Part shown: piece by piece, positions 1 to 6,172 of the stretch | How the letters are laid out: each line of letters opens with the position of its first letter | Numbering within the stretch: position 1 is the first letter of the stretch | Assembly: GCA_934572355.1 (NCBI GenBank) | Contig: CAKTKV010000080.1 | Coordinates: 1 to 7,431 of the forward strand | DNA: 7,431 nt | Origin: an uncultured Oscillospiraceae bacterium | Lineage (GTDB): Bacteria > Bacillota > Clostridia > Oscillospirales > Oscillospiraceae | Direction of reading: 5' to 3' | Notes under the pieces: model-generated | The model's database searches: none | Told to the model about the DNA's origin: nothing | What the model saw: the letters and a program-made list of their open reading frames with translations, nothing else | Program-made: the position numbers and the translations under genes

Positions 1-1245
<1,245 letters not shown>

Positions 1246-1257
1246 TATATTCCGTAT

Positions 1258-1295
1258 AAAAAGTATGGCAGCGCAAATGCGCTGCCATACTTTTT
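1258..1295. terminator. Bidirectional intrinsic terminator between gdhA and the mgtC pair
   Basis: A perfect 17-bp inverted repeat (arms 1258-1274 and 1279-1295, loop AAAT) begins with AAAAA and ends with TTTTT. It lies 12 bases after the gdhA stop and 12 bases after the stop of the convergent mgtC gene, so the A-rich arm becomes a U-tract for the minus-strand transcript and the hairpin can end both. Confidence 0.93.
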
Positions 1296-1307
1296 ATTGT
1301 GTAGCTC

Positions 1308-2003
1308 TTACAGTTCCTCGACCGCGAGCAAGTCCTCAATGCCGTTGAGCTCCTTGATGATATCCTCGTCCATCTGCTTCTTGTTCGCGCGCAGGGTGAT
1401 AACGGCGCAGTAGTGGTGCTCGTCGTCCTTGCCCGCGATGCGGTTTATCTCGATCCCGCCGAGCTTAATTCCTTTATCACGGATGGCACGCAGAATGTTC
1501 TCAATGACCTCCGCGTGAGCGTATTCGACGTAGAGGTTCACATCGTTTATCTTCCCGGCGAAGCGGTACTCTATCTTTATCAGCAGCAGCTCCGCGACCA
1601 GCACCATCGCCGTCGCGAATATCGCGCACTCGACATAGCCCGCGCCGCAGACAAGGCCGATTATCGCAGCCGTCCAAAGCCCGGCGGCGGTGGTCAGTCC
1701 CTTGACGCGCTGGCGCTTCGTGACGATTATCGTCCCCGCGCCGATGAAGCCGATACCGGCAATGACCTGCGCGCCGAGACGCGCGACGTCCGTATACAGG
1801 TGCATCGTCAGGAACATGTACTGGCTCGTCAGCGTCGTCATCGCCGCGCCGAGGCAGATCAGTATATGCGTGCGGAAGCCCGCCGGACGGCGCTTATATT
1901 CGCGCTCAATGCCTATGAGCCCACCGCACAGTACGGCGAGGACAAGGCGGAACGCGACCGCGAGGGTATTCATTTCACGCGCAAAATCAAAAATATGAAG
2001 CAT
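1308..2003 (-). CDS. MgtC/SapB family inner-membrane protein (second of a tandem pair)
   Basis: Integral membrane protein of the MgtC/SapB family, 231 aa. Seen in order: a first membrane segment (about 14-32), the family signature GGLIGIERE then RPAGFRTH (about 27-46), a second segment (about 46-66), DVARLGAQVIAGIGFIGAGTII (split around 72-93), VKGLTTAAGLW (100-110), and two more hydrophobic stretches to about 145. A soluble tail of about 85 residues resembles the ACT-like domain of MgtC proteins. In Salmonella and Mycobacterium the family helps growth at low Mg2+ and in macrophages and can restrain F1Fo ATP synthase; the role of environmental homologues is not settled, so no precise function is claimed. 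The start at 2003 is fixed by AGGAGG 8 nt upstream, which overlaps the stop of the preceding mgtC gene; the ATG at codon 11 lacks such support. It ends at the shared terminator with gdhA. Confidence 0.9.
   Translation of the reverse strand: MLHIFDFAREMNTLAVAFRLVLAVLCGGLIGIEREYKRRPAGFRTHILICLGAAMTTLTSQYMFLTMHLYTDVARLGAQVIAGIGFIGAGTIIVTKRQRVKGLTTAAGLWTAAIIGLVCGAGYVECAIFATAMVLVAELLLIKIEYRFAGKINDVNLYVEYAHAEVIENILRAIRDKGIKLGGIEINRIAGKDDEHHYCAVITLRANKKQMDEDIIKELNGIEDLLAVEEL
1692..1781. repeat. Paralogous DNA repeat shared by the two mgtC genes (partner 2398-2487)
   Basis: Bases 1692-1781 align without gaps to 2398-2487; I count about 73 of 90 identical positions by hand. The segment codes for the core RLGAQVI...GAGTIIVT...VKGLTT in both proteins. 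A second short shared patch is the RPAGFRT coding region (about 1870-1890 and 2608-2627). This is old gene duplication held by protein constraint, not a recent mobile repeat. Confidence 0.7.
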
Positions 2004-2011
2004 GTCCTTCG

Positions 2012-2017
2012 CCTCCT
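2012..2017 (-). promoter_or_regulatory. Shine-Dalgarno overlapping upstream stop codon (translational coupling)
   Basis: Read on the minus strand, TGAGGAGG combines the TGA stop of the upstream mgtC gene (2019-2017) with a full AGGAGG (2017-2012), followed by 8 nt and the ATG at 2003. Ribosomes finishing the first gene sit on the binding site of the second, so coupled translation and roughly fixed stoichiometry are likely. The coupling itself is inference; the overlap is seen. Confidence 0.85.
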
Positions 2018-2742
2018 CAGACCTCTTCTATGGATATCACGCCTTCGAGCGTGGACAGTGCAGCCAGAAGCTCGGTGTGCTGACAGCGCATCGGCAGACG
2101 GATCGACAGCAGTGCGTTTATCTGCGAGACGTGATCGTTCTGCTGCTTGTCCAGCTCCGCCTCGTAGATCCGCACCTCCTCGCGCTTGAGAAAGCCTATA
2201 ACGCTGCCGAGGTTTTCTATATTGTCGACCTCGACGTAGATCGACATGTTCACAGCCTTTGACATGATAAGGTTCTCAATGTACGGCAGGAACTTCATGC
2301 TCATCACGATCAGCAGGAAGCTTATCAGCATGCACTCATAGAAGCCCGCGCCGATAGCAAGGCCCATGCAGGCCGAAGCCCACAGCCCCGCAGCGGTCGT
2401 CAGCCCCTTGACCTCGCGGCGGCCCGTGACGATTATCGTCCCCGCACCGAGGAAGCCCACACCGTTGATGACCTGCGCGCCGAGACGGGACACATCTGTC
2501 TTTATCCCGAGGCTGTCGCCGATCTCTTTCCACGGCCCTTCAAACATGAGGTTAAGATACTGGCTGAGCATGATCGTCAGCGCCGCGCCGAGTGCCACAA
2601 GCATATATGTGCGGAAGCCCGCCGGACGCCCCTTTCTCTCGCGCTCGAAGCCCACAAGTCCTCCCGCAGCCATCGCGCAGAGCACCCGCAGCATCATTGA
2701 CCAGATATTCAGTTGTCTTAAATACTCAAGCCAGTCCAGCAT
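2017..2742 (-). CDS. MgtC/SapB family inner-membrane protein (first of a tandem pair)
   Basis: Second MgtC/SapB family membrane protein, 241 aa from the chosen start. It carries the same signatures as its neighbour: GGLVGFERE, RPAGFRTY, RLGAQVINGVGFLGAGTIIVT, VKGLTTAAGLW, with about five hydrophobic segments and a soluble ACT-like C-terminal region. It differs by an extra stretch of about 13 residues (around FEGPWKEIGDSLGIK) between the second and third membrane segments and by a fully diverged C-terminal domain, so the pair may sense or bind different things. Start choice: ATG at 2742 has GGAGAG ideally spaced upstream. An in-frame ATG at 2757 would add five residues (MESRL) but has no visible ribosome binding site. 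It is the first gene after a near-consensus promoter and a leader hairpin. Family role is low-Mg2+ or stress adaptation; substrate or partner here is unknown. Confidence 0.88.
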   Translation of the reverse strand: MLDWLEYLRQLNIWSMMLRVLCAMAAGGLVGFERERKGRPAGFRTYMLVALGAALTIMLSQYLNLMFEGPWKEIGDSLGIKTDVSRLGAQVINGVGFLGAGTIIVTGRREVKGLTTAAGLWASACMGLAIGAGFYECMLISFLLIVMSMKFLPYIENLIMSKAVNMSIYVEVDNIENLGSVIGFLKREEVRIYEAELDKQQNDHVSQINALLSIRLPMRCQHTELLAALSTLEGVISIEEV

Positions 2743-2749
2743 CAAACGG

Positions 2750-2755
2750 CTCTCC
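2750..2755 (-). promoter_or_regulatory. Ribosome binding site deciding the start of the first mgtC gene
   Basis: GGAGAG on the minus strand lies 7 nt before the ATG at 2742. It sits inside the five codons that would be added by the upstream ATG at 2757, which itself is preceded only by ATTACCAATGA. This favours the shorter protein. Confidence 0.65.
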
Positions 2756-2769
2756 ATTCATTGGTAATG

Positions 2770-2806
2770 AAAAACACGCAGAGCGCTGATCCTTTCAACG
2801 CTCTGC
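2770..2806 (-). terminator. Leader hairpin with T-tract before the mgtC pair (possible attenuator)
   Basis: On the minus strand, arms at 2806-2795 (GCAGAGCGTTGA) and 2789-2778 (TCAGCGCTCTGC) form 12 pairs including one G-U, with loop AAGGA, followed by GTG and TTTTT. It lies downstream of the likely promoter (2836-2863) and about 28 bases upstream of the ATG at 2742, so it is inside the 5' leader and could stop transcription before the mgtC genes. It might instead be the real end of the upstream HAD transcript. No clear antiterminator pairing was found by eye. Confidence 0.6.
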
Positions 2807-2835
2807 TGAAATCGCCCTAAACCGAGGGTGTGGTA

Positions 2836-2863
2836 ATTATATCACTTAAAAGTTTTTTTTCAA
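2836..2863 (-). promoter_or_regulatory. Sigma-70/sigma-A type promoter for the mgtC pair
   Basis: On the minus strand TTGAAA (2863-2858) is followed by a 16-bp spacer and a perfect TATAAT (2841-2836). The spacer contains an A-tract and a T-run. Transcription should begin near 2829, giving a leader of roughly 85 nt to the ATG at 2742. It is the best match to a consensus promoter in the window and makes the mgtC genes a unit separate from murF-HAD. Confidence 0.8.
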
Positions 2864-2877
2864 GCGGTATAAGCGCC

Positions 2878-2896
2878 AAAAAGCGCCCCGCTTTTT
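2878..2896 (-). terminator. Weak terminator after the HAD phosphatase gene
   Basis: On the minus strand AAAAAGCG, loop GGG, CGCTTTTT forms an 8-bp hairpin beginning 10 bases after the stop of the HAD gene, with the T-run inside the 3' arm. Only three pairs are G-C, so termination may be partial. A competing larger pairing (AAGCGG with CCGCTT, 2862-2893) overlaps it. Confidence 0.45.
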
Positions 2897-2905
2897 TATT
2901 GAATC

Positions 2906-3616
2906 TTAACAGAAAATTCGCTCAATAAGTTCCGGAATCTGTTGAAGTCGGTGTATCTCATAGTCCGGCCGCAGCCCGCTCCGGTTCTCCTCGTTTTTGG
3001 GGTTGAACCAGCAGGTCTTTATCCCCGCGTTTATCCCCCCGCGGATATCCGAAGTGAGGCTGTCGCCTATCATTATCGCGCGCTCCTTCGAGAAATCCGG
3101 TATGCGCTTGAAGCATGCGTCGAAGTACCGCGCGTCGGGCTTGTCGTAGCCGATGCGCTCGGAAATGAATATTCCCTCGAAGTATTTTTCTATCCCGGAG
3201 CTTGCGAGCCGCCCGTCCTGCACCTGCGCGTTGCCGTTTGAGCATATAAACAACCGGCACTTTCCGCATAGCGCTTCGAGCACATCCTCCGCCCCCGGCA
3301 TGAACCAGTGCCCGGTCGAGAGCACTTCCTCATAACGATCCTGCACCTCGGCCGCGGGGACATCACAGCCTATCTCGTCAAACAGCTCCTGAAAGCGCCC
3401 GACAAGTATGTGCTCCCGAGTCATTTCTCCGCGCTCAAGCATCTCCCAATAGCGCTTGTTTATGACGCTGTAACGCCGCAGCAGCTCCTCGGTCGGCTCA
3501 ATGCCGTACTCCCGGAACGCCGCAGTGAGCGCGTTGCGCTCGGCGATGTCAAAATTCAGTATCGTGTTGTCAAGGTCGATGAGCACTATCGGCCTGTCTT
3601 TGTGATTCTCGGTCAT
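2906..3616 (-). CDS. HAD superfamily phosphatase, YjjG-type pyrimidine 5'-nucleotidase
   Basis: A cytoplasmic haloacid-dehalogenase-fold phosphatase, 236 aa, close in length and order to E. coli YjjG, which dephosphorylates dUMP, dTMP and non-canonical pyrimidine nucleotides and acts in nucleotide house-cleaning. Visible motifs: motif I DLDNTI (nucleophile D14, acid/base D16), motif II SNGNAQVQ (S126), motif III lysine in YDKPD (K159), and motif IV GDSLTSDIRGGINAG (D185, D190), followed by CWFNP. The helical cap lies between about 22 and 105 and contains NKRYWEMLERGEMT, like the YjjG cap (NKPLWVDYQNGAIT). The Mg2+-dependent aspartyl-phosphate mechanism is family knowledge; the substrate is inferred from resemblance, and another small phosphometabolite is possible. 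The start at 3616 is 4 nt after the murF stop, and AGGAG within the murF 3' end lies upstream at a rather long 12-nt spacing. It is cotranscribed with murF. Confidence 0.88.
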   Translation of the reverse strand: MTENHKDRPIVLIDLDNTILNFDIAERNALTAAFREYGIEPTEELLRRYSVINKRYWEMLERGEMTREHILVGRFQELFDEIGCDVPAAEVQDRYEEVLSTGHWFMPGAEDVLEALCGKCRLFICSNGNAQVQDGRLASSGIEKYFEGIFISERIGYDKPDARYFDACFKRIPDFSKERAIMIGDSLTSDIRGGINAGIKTCWFNPKNEENRSGLRPDYEIHRLQQIPELIERIFC

Positions 3617-3620
3617 CTGT

Positions 3621-4973
3621 TTATTTTTCTCCTGTCATTGCCTTTATCGCGTCCGCCGCGGGCTCAAGGTGCATCCCGAGCGACGCCTTTACAAGCACGC
3701 TGTCGCCCTTTTTTATGTATTCCGGCAGTGCCGCAATGAGCGCGTCCTTCGTCTCAAAGTACACCGCGCGGCTGCCCATCGCCTCCGTCAGGTGCTTCGA
3801 CATCGGCCCGTATGCCATGACGAGGTCGACGCCCTTATTAAGCGCGTACTCGCCGAGCTCCCGGTGCATCTGCGCCGAGCCCTCGCCCATCTCGCGCATA
3901 TCGGACAGCACGCAAACGTGCCGCCCCGGCAGCTTCATAAGCGAATCCACCGCACAGCGCATGGAATCGGGGTTTGCGTTGTAGCAGTCGTCCACCAGCG
4001 TCACAAAGCCCGTGTCCGTGACCACTCCGCGCCGCCCCACGGTCTTGTACGCCGCGATGCCGCGCTCTATTTCCTCGTCGCTCAGCCCCATCACGAAGCC
4101 GACCGCCGCGCCCTCGAGCGCCGCGTAGACCATGTGCTGCCCATATGCCGGGATCTCCGCTTTGATGCTGCGTCCGTTATAGCTTATCCTGCAGCGTATG
4201 CGCCCGTCGGGCAGCTGCTCGATGTCCGCGGCTCTCACCGCGCAGTTTTCGCCGAGGCCGTAGCTCACAAGCCGCTGCGGGCAGGCGAGCTTACGTAGCA
4301 TCGCGTCGTCCCCGTTATATATGACCGTCCCGTCCTCCGGCATGAAGGCGAGCATTTCCGTCTTTGCGCGGAACACCCCCTCAAGGTCGTGCAGAAACTC
4401 AAGATGCGCGTGGCCTATCACCGTGAACACCGCGACCGTCGGCTGCGCTATCCGCGCAAGCGCCGTCATCTCGCCAAAGCCCGATATGCCCATCTCAATG
4501 ACCGCGGCCTCATGCTCCCGCTCGATGCGCGATACCGTCATCGGTACGCCGATCTGATTATTGAGGTTCCCCTCCGTCTTGAGCACGTTCATGCGCTGTT
4601 CGAGGACGGAGGATATCATTTCCTTCGCCGTCGTCTTGCCGACGCTGCCGGTTATCCCTATCACCGGTATGCTGAGCCCCCGCCGGTACTCGGCACATAT
4701 CTTCTCAAGCGCTGCCTGAACGTCGTCCGCCAGTATGACCGGCCCCGATACGTCCTCCGGCAGATATTCCGCAAGGCAGCAGGCCGCGCCCGCCTCCAGC
4801 GCCTTTGCGATGAAGCGGTGCCCGTCCACGTTCTCTCCCCGGTAGGCGACGAACATATCCCCCGGCTGCACCTGACGGCTGTCGATTATCGCGCGGCCTA
4901 TGGGCGCATCGCTGTATTGGATAAGGCGGCCGCCGCATATCGCCGCCGCGCGTGAAACTGTCATTGTCTTCAT
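3621..4973 (-). CDS. murF: UDP-N-acetylmuramoyl-tripeptide--D-alanyl-D-alanine ligase
   Basis: Cytoplasmic Mur ligase that joins D-Ala-D-Ala to UDP-MurNAc-tripeptide with ATP, the last soluble step of the peptidoglycan pentapeptide. At 450 aa it has full family length. N-terminal domain: DSRQVQPGDMFVAYRGENVDGH (split at 31-52). Central ATPase: P-loop GITGSVGKTT (106-115), NLNNQIGVP (136-144), Mg-binding E160 in EMGISG, IGHAHLE (186-192), the probable carbamylated lysine K204 in AKTEM, and YNGDD (219-223). C-terminal domain: DDCYNANPDSM (328-338), SDMREMGE (357-364) and GDSVLVKASLGMHLE (423-437). The last motif is usually KGSRGM in MurF; here it is KASLGM. The ATG at 4973 follows GAGGGGG at about 8-10 nt. 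It is first in a unit with the HAD gene, read from a promoter at 5001-5029. MurF in Gram-positives usually sits near ddl or other wall genes; here that neighbour is absent. Confidence 0.97.
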   Translation of the reverse strand: MKTMTVSRAAAICGGRLIQYSDAPIGRAIIDSRQVQPGDMFVAYRGENVDGHRFIAKALEAGAACCLAEYLPEDVSGPVILADDVQAALEKICAEYRRGLSIPVIGITGSVGKTTAKEMISSVLEQRMNVLKTEGNLNNQIGVPMTVSRIEREHEAAVIEMGISGFGEMTALARIAQPTVAVFTVIGHAHLEFLHDLEGVFRAKTEMLAFMPEDGTVIYNGDDAMLRKLACPQRLVSYGLGENCAVRAADIEQLPDGRIRCRISYNGRSIKAEIPAYGQHMVYAALEGAAVGFVMGLSDEEIERGIAAYKTVGRRGVVTDTGFVTLVDDCYNANPDSMRCAVDSLMKLPGRHVCVLSDMREMGEGSAQMHRELGEYALNKGVDLVMAYGPMSKHLTEAMGSRAVYFETKDALIAALPEYIKKGDSVLVKASLGMHLEPAADAIKAMTGEK

Positions 4974-5000
4974 AGGTCTTTCCCCCTCTTTTACCCGCTA

Positions 5001-5029
5001 AGTATAACATACGCTGATAAAATAGGCAA
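5001..5029 (-). promoter_or_regulatory. Promoter for murF-HAD with extended -10
   Basis: On the minus strand TTGCCT (5029-5024), a 17-bp spacer and TATACT (5006-5001), preceded by TGT, which gives an extended -10. Transcription should begin near 4994, about 20 nt before the ATG, leaving a short leader that is little more than the ribosome binding site. Confidence 0.72.
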
Positions 5030-5092
5030 AAGTATATTTAAGGCAGCACCTAGGCACACCCGAAAAAAAGTAGTGCATATGTGCGGCGGATA

Positions 5093-5101
5093 TGTTATAA
5101 T
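5093..5101 (+). promoter_or_regulatory. Extended -10 promoter for the exonuclease gene
   Basis: TGTTATAAT is a perfect extended -10 element. I see no good -35 at 17 bp upstream (GTGCAT, 5073-5078). Transcription should begin near 5108, which leaves about 29 nt of leader to the ATG at 5137 and rules out the upstream in-frame TTG codons as starts. It is divergent from the murF promoter; the two -10 boxes are about 90 bp apart. Confidence 0.7.
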
Positions 5102-5136
5102 GTTTGTTGAATTATTTTGTACAGAGGTTTTTTGCT

Positions 5137-6126
5137 ATGAATTATGTTGTGGTGGATTTGGAATGGAATCAGGCGATGAGCTCCAAGTCCTCCGTGTTCA
5201 ATAAGCTGCCGATCCACCTCGGCGGCGAGATAATCGAGATAGGCGCGGTCAAGCTCAAGGAGGATATGACCCCCAGCGAGGAGTTCACTATCGATGTTAA
5301 GCCCGTGTACTTCCGCCGCATGCACTATAAGGTCAAGAAGATCACCGGCTTTGATAAGGAGCGTTTGGCTCACGGCATCGCCTTCGCCGATGCGCTCGAG
5401 CAGTTCCGCGCATGGTGCGGGGACGGCGTCACCTTCATCACCTGGGGCAATGACGACCAGCGCATCATGGAGCAGAACATCATCATCCATGACCTTGACT
5501 GGGACTGGATCGGCGGCTGGATAAACCTTCAGCTCATCTATAATCTCCAGACCGGCGGGGACAAGAACCAAAAGTCTCTCGCCAGCGCCATGGAGCATTT
5601 CGAGATAGAGCAGACCCGCGTCGCGCACGATGCATTGGGCGACGCGTACAATACCGCGCTCGTCGCGTCCCGGCTCGATATGGCTGAAGGTCTCCGCCTG
5701 TACCCGGACGCCGCGCGCATCCTCGCCTCGCGCATGCCGAACTTCAAGCCCCCTGTCGAGAACGAAGGGCCGGACACGCTCTGCCATGAGTGCTTCGAAG
5801 GCTTTGAGAGCAAGGCCGTCGCCTTTGCCGATGAGCGCATCACAAAGCTTGCCTGCCCGCATTGCGGCGGGGAGACCGCCTGCCTCAAGTGGGTCAATCA
5901 GGGCGACCAGCGCTATATGAATATCTATACCTGCCCCGAGCACGGCGCTTTCCTCGTGCGCGCGAAGTTCCGCAAGAATACCGAGGGTAACACATGGTCT
6001 GCAAACAAGCTCGTCTACGAAGCTGATGAGGATATGCAGAGCTTCTATAAGACCAAGGCTGCGCAGGCTCGCCGCCGCAGCCGCGGCCACTCCCACCGCA
6101 AGAACCGCCCGGCATCAAAGCAGTGA
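5137..6126 (+). CDS. DEDDh-family 3'-5' exonuclease with C-terminal cysteine-rich region and basic tail
   Basis: Predicted metal-dependent 3'-5' exonuclease of the DnaQ/RNase T fold, 329 aa. Catalytic acids of the DEDDh class are visible: D7 and E9 in VVDLEWNQ (Exo I), D107 in TWGNDDQ (Exo II), and H164 with D169 in HDALGDA (Exo III). The WGN element and compact length recall KapD and ERI-1/Snp-like exoribonucleases, so RNA is a plausible substrate, but this is inferred. After about residue 200 comes an extra part with C216-x2-C219, C240-x2-C243, C249 and C266-x2-H269, which looks like a zinc-binding region, and then a strongly basic end (about 308-329, containing RRRSR and HRKNR) suited to nucleic-acid binding. 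Start at 5137: AGAGG lies 9 nt upstream; the in-frame TTG at 5104 precedes the likely transcription start. It is a single-gene unit, divergent from murF, with its own terminator. Confidence 0.88.
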   Translation: MNYVVVDLEWNQAMSSKSSVFNKLPIHLGGEIIEIGAVKLKEDMTPSEEFTIDVKPVYFRRMHYKVKKITGFDKERLAHGIAFADALEQFRAWCGDGVTFITWGNDDQRIMEQNIIIHDLDWDWIGGWINLQLIYNLQTGGDKNQKSLASAMEHFEIEQTRVAHDALGDAYNTALVASRLDMAEGLRLYPDAARILASRMPNFKPPVENEGPDTLCHECFEGFESKAVAFADERITKLACPHCGGETACLKWVNQGDQRYMNIYTCPEHGAFLVRAKFRKNTEGNTWSANKLVYEADEDMQSFYKTKAAQARRRSRGHSHRKNRPASKQ

Positions 6127-6128
6127 TA

Positions 6129-6159
6129 AAAAAGCCTTCTCCGTCGGAGAAGGCTTTTT
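6129..6159. terminator. Bidirectional intrinsic terminator between exonuclease and G1P dehydrogenase genes
   Basis: Perfect 14-bp inverted repeat (arms 6129-6142 and 6146-6159, loop GTC), with AAAAA on one side and TTTTT on the other. It begins 3 nt after the exonuclease stop and 14 nt beyond the stop of the convergent dehydrogenase gene, so it can end transcription from both directions. Confidence 0.93.
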
Positions 6160-6172
6160 ATTATATTTCGTA

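Noticed and set aside
1722..1734. Palindrome GACGATTATCGTC, repeated at 2428-2440, as a possible operator
   Set aside because: Both copies lie at the same codons of the paralogous mgtC genes (encoding TIIVT), so duplication and protein constraint explain them.
1413..2189. Open frame of 258 codons on the plus strand across both mgtC genes
   Set aside because: It is the Arg/Asp/Ala-rich antisense reading of two well-supported membrane protein genes and crosses their junction, with no ribosome binding site or domain.
2743..2829. M-box magnesium riboswitch ahead of mgtC
   Set aside because: The leader is only about 85 nt, too short for an M-box, and I could not recognise its conserved core; only one hairpin with a T-tract is visible.
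3669..4955. Two long plus-strand open frames (209 and 188 codons) opposite murF
   Set aside because: Antisense shadows of murF, rich in Arg and His with no family resemblance; murF motifs account for the conservation.
5074..5085. TGCATATGTGC as an operator-like palindrome upstream of the exonuclease promoter
   Set aside because: Only the central CATATG is symmetric; the flanks do not pair.
5104..5136. Eleven-codon N-terminal extension of the exonuclease from a TTG start
   Set aside because: The likely transcription start (about 5108) falls after this codon, no ribosome binding site precedes it, and the protein matches the family from MNYVVVDLEW.
5095..6096. Open frame of 333 codons on the minus strand opposite the exonuclease gene
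   Set aside because: It mirrors the sense gene's GC-rich third positions, gives a low-complexity Leu/Ala/Glu/Asp-rich product with no recognised motif, and the sense strand carries clear catalytic motifs plus its own promoter and terminator.
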